A DNA stretch of 64,000 nt from contig NZ_JBHUEM010000045.1 of assembly GCF_042680805.1 (NCBI RefSeq), positions 1 through 64,000 on the forward strand, written 5' to 3'. Under the pieces are notes generated by a model. It did no database searches and was not told the origin of the DNA. It was given only the letters and a program-made list of their open reading frames with translations. This document shows, piece after piece, positions 44,169 through 52,933 of this stretch. Position 1 is the first letter of the stretch, and the number at the start of each line of letters is the position of its first letter. The position numbers were made by a program, and so were the translations under genes. Source of the DNA: Bacillus_CJ salitolerans. Its GTDB lineage: Bacteria; Bacillota; Bacilli; Bacillales; SA4.

Positions 44169-44967
44169 ACGAAATTCCCCTTTTTAATATAGTTTTCATT
44201 TGTATTACAATCGCGACAACTGCGAGGACAGTCACAATCAAATAAAAAAGGACCGGTACCCTTTCCACAATATATACTTGGCTTAAGATACTCCCCATTG
44301 CAATCCAAAGGATAAGCCCTATTGTTATGGTATAGGTCTGCCTAAATCGAGTCACAACCGCTAGTGAAATCGAGGTAATTACAGTGAAAGGCGTAACCCA
44401 ATACAGCATTAATTCCCAAACTAGTGCATCTCGAATAAATAAGGAAATAATAACGGTTAATATTATATTAACTAGTAAGTTTAATCCCCCGACTACCACC
44501 ATTTTCGACAGAATTACTTCCTGTAAATTATATTTACACGACATTTCAATTTCAGCCATACCTCTGTTCCGACTTATAAATATTTCAATTAACCCTGTTA
44601 AGGTTGGAATGGGAGCTAGAAAAAAGATTACTGTGTATGGGCTTTCTTTTGATAGATACACTGCAGAAAGAGCAATTAATATAAATACAACATTCGTTAA
44701 CCAAAAGAGGGGACTCATATAATAGACTTCAGTTAAAGACTGCTTCACTATTAGAGAGACATAGGTTTTAAAGTGTTCCCATTTATTTACTTTGACTGGA
44801 ACATACGGTCTCAGCGTATCAATCGTCTTCATGATCTCTGTCTCACTCGGATACTCAATATCATAGTCATCCAGTGTGAATTCAAGCTTATTCAATGAAC
44901 GTTCTAAATCTTCCTCAAAATCATCATCAAGTTCCCATTCATTTTTATTGATCTTTTGCTTGCTCAT
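44152..44967 (-). CDS. Membrane protein coupled to the ECF sigma gene (possible anti-sigma or ABC partner)
   Basis: 271 aa from the ATG at 44967, 9 nt after GGAG. An acidic cytoplasmic N-terminus (about 1-85, WELDDDFEEDLERSLNKLEF) is followed by six membrane helices. The gene overlaps the sigma gene stop by about 20 bp. A cytoplasmic acidic domain followed by membrane helices, encoded right after an ECF sigma factor, is the place and layout of an anti-sigma factor, but no zinc anti-sigma motif (HxxxCxxC) is present. It could instead be a second permease subunit. This is unresolved. Confidence 0.6.
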   Translation of the reverse strand: MSKQKINKNEWELDDDFEEDLERSLNKLEFTLDDYDIEYPSETEIMKTIDTLRPYVPVKVNKWEHFKTYVSLIVKQSLTEVYYMSPLFWLTNVVFILIALSAVYLSKESPYTVIFFLAPIPTLTGLIEIFISRNRGMAEIEMSCKYNLQEVILSKMVVVGGLNLLVNIILTVIISLFIRDALVWELMLYWVTPFTVITSISLAVVTRFRQTYTITIGLILWIAMGSILSQVYIVERVPVLFYLIVTVLAVVAIVIQMKTILKRGISYEFNH

Positions 44968-45517
44968 CTTCCCCACTCCTCTCTAATAGATTCGCTAACT
45001 TACCAAGTCCTTGTTTCAATCTCGATTTTACTGTTGGAACACTCGCGTTCGTGACTACTGCAATCTCTTTTATTTTCATATCGTGAAAATATTTGAGAAT
45101 AAGAGCTTCCCTCTGATACTCTGGAAGGCTTTGTATGGCACTCCTTACTTGATCCCTTGATTTCTTTCGTTCAAAGATATAGGAAACACTACTACCATTA
45201 CTTTCTAACGATTCCGGTAATTCAATATGCTGTAAGCTATTCCGATAATGTGCACTCCCCCAATAATCCCGGCAATGATTTACCGCAATGGAAAAGAGCC
45301 AGCTTTTAAAAGTTCCTTTTTGGGAATAAGATGGAATTCTTTGGATAACCTTAATAAATATTTCCTGAGTCAGGTCATATGCTGTTTCTTTGTTCCCCAC
45401 TTTTCGATAGATAAATCCATAAATTGGTTTATAGTACCTTCTCGTCAACACTTCCATCGCTGCTTCACTTCCGTTATTTATTTCTTTAATTAACTGCTGA
45501 TCATCCACCAATTCCAT
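44945..45517 (-). CDS. ECF-type RNA polymerase sigma factor
   Basis: 190 aa from the ATG at 45517 behind GGAG. Region 2 shows YGFIYRKVGNKETAYDLTQE and FKSWLFSIAVNHCRDYW; region 4 shows LPEYQREALILKYFHDMKIKEIA with the HTH continuing to VPTVKSRLKQGL. It is the first gene of the four-gene operon with an ABC exporter. The layout recalls the B. subtilis SigY operon (sigY-yxlCDEFG), in which the sigma factor controls its own operon. A matching ECF promoter in the upstream 300 bp could not be picked with confidence. Confidence 0.9.
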   Translation of the reverse strand: MELVDDQQLIKEINNGSEAAMEVLTRRYYKPIYGFIYRKVGNKETAYDLTQEIFIKVIQRIPSYSQKGTFKSWLFSIAVNHCRDYWGSAHYRNSLQHIELPESLESNGSSVSYIFERKKSRDQVRSAIQSLPEYQREALILKYFHDMKIKEIAVVTNASVPTVKSRLKQGLGKLANLLERSGEDEQAKDQ

Positions 45518-45846
45518 CACCTCACTCCGCTATATGATTAAATAGTATTATTGTCTTAACATTTTTCCAGCCGGCCACCTTAACTTTAATCTGAAATCTC
45601 TTTCTTTAAACCTAGGAATCTTCATTAGCCCACCCATTAAGACGAAATAGTATTAAAAAAGATTTAACTTTTTTATTTTTATTATAAATTTCCAGATATC
45701 AATAGATGAACTTTATCCATGAGAAATATCTAACATTGTACGACTACAACCAACTACTATACTTCTTTCCAATGAAACCTTATAGCGATCGCGACAAAAT
45801 TGATTGTTGGTTTTTTATCTTAGAGATTACCCAATAATATTCAACT

Positions 45847-45894
45847 AAAACAAGGCCATTGATACTGATACTCCATTATCAATGGCCTTGTTTT
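45847..45894. terminator. Strong hairpin, probably a bidirectional terminator
   Basis: A perfect 17-bp stem (45847-45863 with 45878-45894) with A/T-runs on both sides. No gene ends directly beside it, so its transcript is unclear. Confidence 0.6.
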
Positions 45895-45935
45895 AATGGT
45901 AGGAATTTTACACTAGTAAGCAATTGAGAACAAGA

Positions 45936-46166
45936 GGTGCTAGCGCCCCGTTTAGCCTAAGGCAAAGCAAATTCCTTAATGAGAAAAAGGGGTATTTTTC
46001 CTTTTTACTCATTAAGGCTTATCCCACTCCAACTGGCGGTAAAGAACAAAACCGCCAGTTGGAGTGGGATTGGTCAACTAACCCACGTTTCACTGTATCT
46101 GACCTAGAGTAGGATGAAATGGCAAAAATCGTCGCCATTTCATCTTGGCTAAGCGATTTGAGCTGG
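45936..46166. repeat. Dispersed palindrome-ended repeat, copy 2, with nested inverted repeats
   Basis: It shares GCGCCCCGTTTAGCCT, the GAGTAGGATGAAATGGCA block and CGTCGCCATTTCA..TTGGCT with copy 1 at 33556-33695, but is about 90 bp longer. The extra part holds a perfect 20-bp inverted repeat (46021-46040 with 46051-46070, 10-nt loop) and a second, imperfect one around CCTTAATGAG/CTCATTAAGG (about 45974-46018). The ends TTTAGCC/CTTAGCC are again inverted. No coding content; MITE-like. Confidence 0.7.
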
Positions 46167-46221
46167 ATTACTAAACATATCGTAATAAGATACAATCAAA
46201 AACTTATCATTTCTTATTCAT

Positions 46222-46256
46222 TAAAAAGAACCTCCAGTAAGTCACTTTACTGGAGG
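46222..46256 (-). terminator. Terminator of the TetR-ABC operon
   Basis: A perfect 10-bp stem CCTCCAGTAA/TTACTGGAGG followed by TTCTTTTT on the minus strand, 10 bp beyond the permease stop. Confidence 0.85.
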
Positions 46257-46265
46257 CACTTTTCG

Positions 46266-47867
46266 TTACATCTCAATATCCCGTTTATTAAAGCCTATAA
46301 TCCCTATTATTGTCAACACTATCGCAATCATACTTAATAGTAAGAGTGGTGTGAATGAAAAGTCCTCAATTGGTGTTTGTGGAACGTGACCAAATGGAGA
46401 AATGTTGCCAATCCAATCGGAGAATTGGAATAGTCCTCCTAAATACAGTACCAAAAAGGAATAAAGAATATAAAGCCATATAAAGATTGTGAGCTTTGGG
46501 AAAAAGCCAATCAGTAAAACGGCTAAACTAATCATGACAAGCATAGCAGGATAGTAGGACAATGCAGCGCCGAAGATCATCTCAAAGGCCAATCCGCCCT
46601 CAACCGTTATGGTTCCCACCGACCATAGTCCTAGTGCAGCAAGCGATATCATAACAAAGCCATTGATAATTGATATGAGGAAGTAACTTCCTATTAGTTT
46701 TGTCCGTGAAACAGTTCTCCCTAACAGATGAACAATGCGTTCCTTCTTCTCTTCACCACGAAGCTTATTCATGGCCATAACTGGTGGAATTGTTGCTAGT
46801 AACGAAATGACAATCATCAACATCGGAATAAATTGCTCTACTAACGATACTCCTTCAGCAGGCTGAAGCAACTGTTTCATTGCTTCGTTATCGGAAAAAA
46901 AAGATTCAAGATCACCTAAAACAGAGCCATATGAAACGCCTAATACATACATTCCAATTGCCCATGATATGATTCCTACTCGTTGCAATCGTAAAGCAAG
47001 ACCAATTGGACTTTGCAAAAAGCGAGATGCATATTTTTTACCAGGCTTGGAAGGTAAAAAGCCTCGGTCTAAGTCACGAATGGCATTCAAATAATTCGCT
47101 ACGATATAAAGTACCAATGAAGCAACAATCATTAATACAATGGGCCACCAATTATTCGTATCGTATACTTTCGCTTTTGTTACCCATGCGAGTGGTGAAA
47201 TCCATGATAAGGCTTCATTACTAACATCCGTAATCGCCCTAAATAGATAAGCAATTAGAAGTATAGCAATCGAATATCCAATTGTTCCGCGTGAATTATC
47301 CGACAGCTGGGCGAAGATGGCTGTTACCCCAGCGAAAAATAGCCCAGTAGCACCTAATGCTGTACCATATAGTAAGGAACCTTCCAAATCCATACTTTCT
47401 ATCCCAAGTGCATAGAGCCCGAACCCATTAATCAACGCTAATCCAATACATACTACCGAGACAACAAGTAAAGTTGCATTCAAATACGAAAGTCGCCCAG
47501 TTGGTAGTGAACGAACCATTTCCAGACGTCCATCCTCTTCATCCGCTCGGGTGTGACGAGTGACAAGCAGGATACTCATTAATCCCACAACTGCTGCTGT
47601 CATAAGCAACATTTGATGCGCGGTCATGACACCGAGTGTATAGTTGCTTAAATTTGCTGGACCAGTCATGGCGGTCATCGCAGGGTTTGCCATCGTCTGT
47701 GCCATAGCTTCTCTTTCCTGATCTGAGCTGTACAAATCCATAAAAGCGGTTGGCACGATTATTGTAAAAAAAGTAAGGGAAATGATCCAAATTGGGATTC
47801 GTACCCGATCAAGTCGGAAAATGAAACGAGATAGGTAACCAGTTTTAGCTCCTAAATTGCTAGCCAT
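46266..47867 (-). CDS. ABC exporter permease, 12-helix type, 533 aa
   Basis: Begins at the ATG at 47867, 8-9 nt after GGAGGTG, sharing one base with the ATPase stop (TGATG). It holds two sets of six helices (about residues 20-260 and 300-530), each set with an ABC-2-like fold, as in the TetAB(46)/polyketide exporter permeases. It joins the ATPase (47867-48775) and TetR gene in one operon. The substrate is unknown; export of an antibiotic or other hydrophobic compound is inferred from the family and from TetR control. Confidence 0.88.
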   Translation of the reverse strand: MASNLGAKTGYLSRFIFRLDRVRIPIWIISLTFFTIIVPTAFMDLYSSDQEREAMAQTMANPAMTAMTGPANLSNYTLGVMTAHQMLLMTAAVVGLMSILLVTRHTRADEEDGRLEMVRSLPTGRLSYLNATLLVVSVVCIGLALINGFGLYALGIESMDLEGSLLYGTALGATGLFFAGVTAIFAQLSDNSRGTIGYSIAILLIAYLFRAITDVSNEALSWISPLAWVTKAKVYDTNNWWPIVLMIVASLVLYIVANYLNAIRDLDRGFLPSKPGKKYASRFLQSPIGLALRLQRVGIISWAIGMYVLGVSYGSVLGDLESFFSDNEAMKQLLQPAEGVSLVEQFIPMLMIVISLLATIPPVMAMNKLRGEEKKERIVHLLGRTVSRTKLIGSYFLISIINGFVMISLAALGLWSVGTITVEGGLAFEMIFGAALSYYPAMLVMISLAVLLIGFFPKLTIFIWLYILYSFLVLYLGGLFQFSDWIGNISPFGHVPQTPIEDFSFTPLLLLSMIAIVLTIIGIIGFNKRDIEM

Positions 47868-48775
47868 CAATGTTCACCTCCAACTCCTGTATCCTTCGCT
47901 CCCTCATAATGACGCATAAATAAATCTTCTAACGTTGGCGGGGCACTTTCAAGCTTAACGATTCCAAATTGACTAATATGTTTTATTACAACATCCATTT
48001 TTTCACTATCCACCTGAAACGATATACCATATTTAGTTTCTTCCATTTCATGAATTCCTTGCAGTTCATGTAACCCCGAAATAGGTTGTTTTGTTTCAAC
48101 GAGCATTTGGGTTCGTGTTAAATGACGAAGGTCGCTTAAAGTTCCGGATTCAATGATTTTACCTTGTCTTATGATACTGACTCTGTCACACAGCTTTTCT
48201 ACCTCTGATAAGATATGACTGGATAACAGGACACTTTTCCCTTGCCTTTTTACATCCATCACGCATTCCTGGAAAACCTTTTCCATTAAAGGATCAAGCC
48301 CAGACGTTGGCTCATCTAATATATATAGATCGGCATCCGATGAAAAAGCAGCCACTAAAGCAACCTTTTGTCGATTTCCTTTTGAGTACGTTCTACATTT
48401 TTTGGATGGGTCCAAATCAAATTTTTTGATTAACTCCTCGCGTCTCGATTTATTCGTAGTACCATTTAATTTCACAAATAAATCAATGACCTCTCCACCA
48501 GTTAAGTTCGGCCATAAATTCACATCTCCAGGTACGTAAGCAATACGTCTATGTATCTCTACAGCATCTTGCCAAGCATCCTTATCGAAAATTTTAACAT
48601 CTCCACTCGTTGCTTTTAATATTCCCAATAACACTCGAATCGTGGTTGATTTACCTGCACCATTTGGTCCGATAAACCCCACTACTTCTCCCTTATTCAC
48701 CTCAAAATTAACGCCGTCTAACGCAGTAAACTTGCCAAACTTTTTAGTTAAATTCGTCACTTTTAATAAGCTCAT
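47867..48775 (-). CDS. ABC exporter ATPase
   Basis: 302 aa with Walker A GPNGAGKST (about residue 38), Q-loop region RIAYVPGDVNLWP, signature YSKGNRQKVALVAAFS (degenerate LSGGQ), Walker B LYILDEPTSGLD and H-loop LSSHILSEVEKL. The C-terminal domain (220-302) is the regulatory extension of drug exporters. It starts a few bases after the TetR stop with GGAGG upstream and runs into the permease gene by one base, so the operon is tightly coupled. Confidence 0.9.
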   Translation of the reverse strand: MSLLKVTNLTKKFGKFTALDGVNFEVNKGEVVGFIGPNGAGKSTTIRVLLGILKATSGDVKIFDKDAWQDAVEIHRRIAYVPGDVNLWPNLTGGEVIDLFVKLNGTTNKSRREELIKKFDLDPSKKCRTYSKGNRQKVALVAAFSSDADLYILDEPTSGLDPLMEKVFQECVMDVKRQGKSVLLSSHILSEVEKLCDRVSIIRQGKIIESGTLSDLRHLTRTQMLVETKQPISGLHELQGIHEMEETKYGISFQVDSEKMDVVIKHISQFGIVKLESAPPTLEDLFMRHYEGAKDTGVGGEH

Positions 48776-48778
48776 CGC

Positions 48779-49402
48779 TCATTCCTCCCCCTCTTTATAG
48801 AAGCAACGCTTCAGAATCTCTGAATAGCTATTCCATTCGTTGATTAGCTCGATTCCAACATTTTCAAAAGACACTATTTTCTTTTTTTGAGCCTCTGCAA
48901 AGCCAATCATTGTCCAATTAATGATATGGAGTGCTTTTTCAGGATCGATATCTTCTCGAAATTTTGACCAATCTATATTTTCATAGATTCTATCCAAACC
49001 ATATTTAAGCATGTTGGCTTTTACTTGCTCAACATCAGATTTGACTTCTGATGCTTGTTCTTCCCCAATTTTTATTAGGAAGTCAAATACTAAGGGATAT
49101 GTTTGTTGTACCTTTAATTTAATAAACCCTACCTGATTAATTCGGTTAAAAAGGTCCCTTTCATTCATGTCTATCTTGTCATAAATTAACTCAATCACGT
49201 TACATGCGTGATCAATCAAATATAGGTACAAATCTTTTTTATTATTAAAATAGTTGAATAATGACCCCTTAGAAATTTGTGCTTCCTTCACAATTTCATT
49301 TGTTGAAGCTTTCTCATAACCACTTTTTACAAATTGTTTCAATGCAGCATTGATAATAAGTTCTTGTTTTTCGGGTTTCAGACTGAAAAATTTTGAATTA
49401 AT
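48779..49402 (-). CDS. TetR-family repressor with apparent ATT start codon
   Basis: Proposed product 207 aa. The HTH domain is GYEKASTNEIVKEAQISKGS followed by LFNYFNNKKDLYLYLI. A TTG at 49342 would cut off the first helix of the domain. The natural beginning, (I/M)NSKFFSLKPEKQELIINAA, has in frame an ATT at 49400-49402, which lies 9 nt after AAAGGAG, the only ribosome site. Either ATT is used as a rare start, as in infC, or the base is a mutation or sequencing error. Two TGACCA palindromes lie upstream, and the ABC exporter genes follow. Confidence 0.72.
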   Translation of the reverse strand: MNSKFFSLKPEKQELIINAALKQFVKSGYEKASTNEIVKEAQISKGSLFNYFNNKKDLYLYLIDHACNVIELIYDKIDMNERDLFNRINQVGFIKLKVQQTYPLVFDFLIKIGEEQASEVKSDVEQVKANMLKYGLDRIYENIDWSKFREDIDPEKALHIINWTMIGFAEAQKKKIVSFENVGIELINEWNSYSEILKRCFYKEGEE

Positions 49403-49427
49403 GGTTCGTAACTCCTTTCAAAACAAA

Positions 49428-49442
49428 TGACCAATGTGGTCA
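49428..49442. promoter_or_regulatory. TetR operator O1
   Basis: The 15-bp palindrome TGACCA-ATG-TGGTCA lies just upstream of the ribosome site of the tetR gene. The second copy at 49462 has the same half-sites. The shared half-sites and their position suggest autoregulation by this TetR. Confidence 0.7.
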
Positions 49443-49461
49443 ATTTTAAATTAACACAAAA

Positions 49462-49476
49462 TGACCAGGTTGGTCA
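49462..49476. promoter_or_regulatory. TetR operator O2 overlapping the -35 region
   Basis: TGACCA-GGT-TGGTCA, 34 bp from O1 (centre to centre). On the minus strand TTGACC of this site could serve as -35 with TTAATT 17 bp away as a weak -10, so a bound repressor would block RNA polymerase. Confidence 0.65.
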
Positions 49477-49675
49477 ATTAGTATTAACCAACATTTTTCT
49501 AAACAATTCCATTTATTTGTCGGGATATGTAAAATTAAATGGGTATACTTGGATAGACACGGGGGATATTTCAGCAAGTAGATAAGGAGCTTAAGTCTAA
49601 GAAATTTGGTTCACTAGACCATAGGATAGGAAGATTCCTAAAGGGAATTTTAAATAGTGCCTGTTTTCTTAATTA

Positions 49676-49894
49676 TTGTGGATATTATTCAAATTCCGCA
49701 TACTATATATAAGAACATACGCGCGGTACATTTCCCAAGTGTGGATAGACGTTTACGAAAATTACTTTGACTTACCTGAAGAAGAAAAGAAACAATTCAT
49801 TAAAGCTTGCAAAGAAATCAAATATAGCCGAACTATTTCCAACATTCGAGAAACCCGTTTTAGCGAAGATCTTGGTTGTGTGTATTTCGTTTAA
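49676..49894 (+). CDS. Hypothetical protein or fragment, 72 aa
   Basis: A plus-strand frame in the roughly 590-bp spacer between the TetR-ABC operon and the lipoprotein gene. Its second half (VWIDVYENYFDLPEEEKKQF and on) has normal protein character and is rich in acidic and basic residues, while the first 20 residues look less natural. No good ribosome site is seen before the ATG. It may be a remnant whose true start is lost, for example at the GTG of VWIDVYEN. Not recognised. Confidence 0.3.
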   Translation: MWILFKFRILYIRTYARYISQVWIDVYENYFDLPEEEKKQFIKACKEIKYSRTISNIRETRFSEDLGCVYFV

Positions 49895-49992
49895 GTAAAA
49901 AACGAAACTGTCTTAGCGATGTCTTTATTTCTCCTTGTTGAGAGTCGAACTTATTTTTTTATCGAGAACTTAAATCTTTAACAACACAGCAA

Positions 49993-50523
49993 TTATGATG
50001 CGTCATTATCACGAATGTTTACCAAAGAATTAGCAATCATTAAAATGTCTCTTTTCTTGTATTTAAACTCTTTTTCTGCTTTGGGCATTAACATAATCCC
50101 ATATGAAACTTCCTTTTCTTTATCGATCCATCTTAATATTAAGCGATCATCATCTTCTAACAAACTAGCGGTTATGCCGTTTTTTAATTTGACTTCTTCA
50201 TAGATGTTACCTTCAAAGGTAGATTTTTCTGTTGTAACATGGAGGATTTCATCTTCACCATATATTCGAAAGCTCATAATATCAATTATTCCTTCTTGAA
50301 CAACGTCATCAGCTGTAAAATAAATATCTTTTGCTTCAAAAGGAATATTAGTTGGGAATTTAACATGAGCAATTCTTTCTCTTTCTAACTTTTCGATTTT
50401 CTCTATTATTTCAGGGTAACTTTCTTTTACATTTTGAAAACTAAACTCGAATTTTTCAGTAGTTAATGAACAACCAAACAACATACTAGATAAGGCAATC
50501 AAGAGCATTAAACGTATCTTCAT
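49993..50523 (-). CDS. Lipoprotein of unknown function, 176 aa
   Basis: The signal peptide MKIRLMLLIALSSMLFGCSL carries the lipobox LFGC (Cys18). The mature part is mixed alpha/beta with two beta-rich halves (ISFRIYGEDEILHVTTEKS-like strands around residues 85-150). A GGGGGGAG site precedes the ATG. No known family is recognised. It is anchored on the outer membrane face, next to the disrupted chrA region. Confidence 0.72.
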   Translation of the reverse strand: MKIRLMLLIALSSMLFGCSLTTEKFEFSFQNVKESYPEIIEKIEKLERERIAHVKFPTNIPFEAKDIYFTADDVVQEGIIDIMSFRIYGEDEILHVTTEKSTFEGNIYEEVKLKNGITASLLEDDDRLILRWIDKEKEVSYGIMLMPKAEKEFKYKKRDILMIANSLVNIRDNDAS

Positions 50524-50798
50524 CTTCTCCCCCCTTATTTATAAAATATATAATAAAGACTAAAAAAACTTTACAGTGTTTTCCAAAGCCTTCTATATAC
50601 CTCGATAATTGAATTACATTTATCTATATTTTAACATAATATTCCATAAATTCCATTTTAATATCATTACCTGCAAATGCCATCACTCAAGTAGCCATCA
50701 TTATAATAGCTGGGTATACCCAAACCTACGGCTTATTGGAAATGCTACCCCTGTGTTTCAGCGTTGTCGATTGTTTGGTTACGATAAAGCATAGGCGG

Positions 50799-51326
50799 AG
50801 CTAGTCCATATTGGGTGATAAAGAGCAGCAATTAATATACCAACAACTGCGGCATTTACACCCATTAATCCGCCTTTTACTTTCGTGTTTCGGCGTAAAC
50901 TTTCCCCAGAAAGGCAAAGTCCCTAGAATAAGTAGGAATGCTGGTAGGAATATTGCTACTGTAGCTAATAATCCACCTTGCCAACCACCTATGACAGCAC
51001 CGATGTAAAAACCGCAAATGTAAATAAAGGACCAGGAACTGCATGGCGTGAATTTATTCCAACTGGCTGGTTAACCGAAGAGGAGTTTCTAGCTGGTTAT
51101 GGTACTGCGATAAATTGGATCGCAATGTTTGATAGTTTTTATCGCTCTGCTTCTTTAATAATAGGGAGGATATAAGTAACCCAAAGAATAAAGTTAAGCA
51201 ATCTTTACTCCAATTGATTTCGCCTTCGCAGCACTCCTATTTAGCATGTTAGTTTATTGGAAATTACCACCTTGGGTAATCGTTGTAACTGGTGCTATCG
51301 GTGGGTTTCTATTATCATTGATTTAG
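50799..51326. pseudogene. chrA: Scrambled chromate transporter (chrA) remnant
   Basis: Three pieces of a ChrA C-terminal half remain. Piece A (plus, 51050-51108) encodes EFIPTGWLTEEEFLAGYGTA. Piece B (minus, 51042 down to 50799) encodes the next part, from AVPGPLFTFA to AALYHPIWTS, and holds a one-base deletion and a later one-base insertion that restores the frame. Piece C (plus, 51197-51326) encodes AIFTPIDFAFAALLFSMLVY to the stop. In an intact gene the order is A-B-C; here B is inverted and moved in front of A. The N-terminal half of ChrA is not found. The gene cannot make a transporter. Confidence 0.8.
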
Positions 51327-51442
51327 TATACAAAAGTAGTAGTGTTTTTTCACAACTAGTTCGGTTGTGAAGTAGAAAAACCGAATTGACAAGGCTAATA
51401 TCAAGGGAAATCGCATACTTTTAGACAACAAAATCACACAGA

Positions 51443-51478
51443 AAAACGCAGAGGTTTTAGCATCCTCTGCGTTTTTTA
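51443..51478. terminator. Bidirectional terminator
   Basis: The stem AACGCAGAGG/CCTCTGCGTT with A- and T-runs. It ends the gluzincin gene (minus, stop at 51543) and lies beyond the chrA remnant (plus). Confidence 0.8.
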
Positions 51479-51542
51479 TAATCTAATGACCTGTTCTTCA
51501 ACTAACACATCTCGTTTGTTGAAGAAAGAAAATAGTATATTT

Positions 51543-52442
51543 TTACTTATACGAATTCAAAAAAACGTTTTCTAAATCTTGAATACTAATACCCGTTGTT
51601 TGAATGAAACTTCCTTCAAAATCGCCTGTACTATTTGATTCTTTAATAATTTTACCTAAAACTTCCTCTCCGTATATATCAATCAAATATTTAATTGCAA
51701 AGTAGCTTTGTCTATAAACATTTGCTCCTTCTTGAAATCTTGCGGTTTGCCATTGTTCTCCGTTAACTAACTGACTAAATGGTACTAATTTAAAATCAGA
51801 ATATTCTACGATTGCTTTATCATTCCCTATATATTCAGATATTCCTTCTTGAAACCATATTGGATAAACAGAAGTACCAAATTCCGAACCTTCAACCATT
51901 CGATTGAAGGTATAATGAGTATATTCGTGCAAGATAGATTTTTGGAAAAAATAAAGCGGTGTCTCTTTTTTTTCTAGAATCATTTCTTTATAGTTGTACC
52001 TAATTGATAATAACTTGTCAAAATCTGAATAAAATCCTGATATATCTATAAGTTCTGATAACTCATTTAATTCATCCTTGTCTTTAAACACAATTAAATC
52101 AACAGCTTTTACTTTTACTGTTCCAAAAATTTCTTCGTTTTTATTTATTGCCCAATCTAATGTTTCTTTTGTAACTGGAATAAGTTCTGAAAAATCATCT
52201 GGGTAATAAATAGAGATATGATGATGCTGTTCTTTCAACCTATTTTCTTTTAATTGTCTTTCATTTTCACCTTCAAAATTTAATGTTAAAGCCATCTTAA
52301 TAGATTGAAAAAAGGGTAAATCCTCATTCGTTTCCTTCTCCAGTGTCTTATTTATAAAAACACCCACTACAAAGGCTAGTGATAACAAGATTACAAATAC
52401 AATTAAAAAAATAATAGATAAAATTTTTAATGGTTTCCTCAT
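51543..52442 (-). CDS. Membrane-anchored gluzincin metalloprotease, 299 aa
   Basis: An N-terminal anchor (ILSIIFLIVFVILLSLAFVVG, residues about 8-29) holds the protein on the outer face. The catalytic domain has the zinc motif HEYTHYTF (about residue 172) and the downstream Glu ligand in WFQEGISEYIG, as in peptidase-MA-like gluzincins. The N-terminal part of the domain (about 75-150) contains the conserved ISIYYPDDFSELIP-type strand. The substrate is unknown. The gene stands alone between terminators. Confidence 0.82.
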   Translation of the reverse strand: MRKPLKILSIIFLIVFVILLSLAFVVGVFINKTLEKETNEDLPFFQSIKMALTLNFEGENERQLKENRLKEQHHHISIYYPDDFSELIPVTKETLDWAINKNEEIFGTVKVKAVDLIVFKDKDELNELSELIDISGFYSDFDKLLSIRYNYKEMILEKKETPLYFFQKSILHEYTHYTFNRMVEGSEFGTSVYPIWFQEGISEYIGNDKAIVEYSDFKLVPFSQLVNGEQWQTARFQEGANVYRQSYFAIKYLIDIYGEEVLGKIIKESNSTGDFEGSFIQTTGISIQDLENVFLNSYK

Positions 52443-52568
52443 TTCTAAACCTACCTTTATTGCCTATCTTACAAGATTAGCAAGAGAATATTAACAACAT
52501 TGTAAATCATTTGTCCTAATTGAAGAAACCTCCCGTTATTTTAAAAAGCAGAACAACTATTCATACAA

Positions 52569-52712
52569 TTATTTTAATATTAAATTACATAATTCCTTAA
52601 AAAATTGAGGAAAGTATTGCTTTTGGCGGTCTTTTAACTCTTCATCGGTAACAGGAACTACTACATCAACAATTGCATCCTCACTTATCACAAGTCGCTT
52701 TAACTTAGCCAA
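52569..52712 (-). CDS. Small hypothetical protein, 47 aa
   Basis: A TTG at 52712 has GGAGG 8 nt upstream. The product begins MAKLKRLVISEDAIVDVVVP and continues with VTDEELKDRQKQYFPQFFKE. It is soluble and acidic in the middle. The 28-codon frame before it (MIASKRNNKRILKQLEIEEQ) ends at the same ribosome site, so the two could be coupled or be parts of a former longer gene. Not recognised. Confidence 0.45.
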   Translation of the reverse strand: MAKLKRLVISEDAIVDVVVPVTDEELKDRQKQYFPQFFKELCNLILK

Positions 52713-52933
52713 TACGCAATTCCTCCAAATCCTGCTCTTCGATTTCTAATTGCTTTAATATACGCTTATTGTTTCGCTTAGAGGCTATCATTGTCAAAGA
52801 ATTGCTGGAAGAAGATGATCAAAAGACGGTGGATACTTTTGAGGATATGTAAGCTCAGAGCTTTTATTACAGTCACGATATTACCATTTCCTGTTTACGC
52901 GTTACCGATGGTAGAATATTAGCGGTTTTGAAG

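Larger units (their letters stand above)
45518..46221. other. Long spacer with hairpin and dispersed repeat
   Basis: No credible gene. The part next to the sigma gene (45518-45840) is AT-rich and should carry its promoter. A strong hairpin follows at 45847-45894, then the dispersed repeat at 45936-46166. A plus-strand frame at 45924-46112 lies within the repeat and is rejected. Confidence 0.5.

Noticed and set aside
45924..46112. 62-codon frame in the dispersed repeat
   Set aside because: Entirely within the repeat; translation of inverted repeats.
47539..47790. 83-codon frame inside the ABC permease gene
   Set aside because: Different frame of a confident gene; low-complexity composition.
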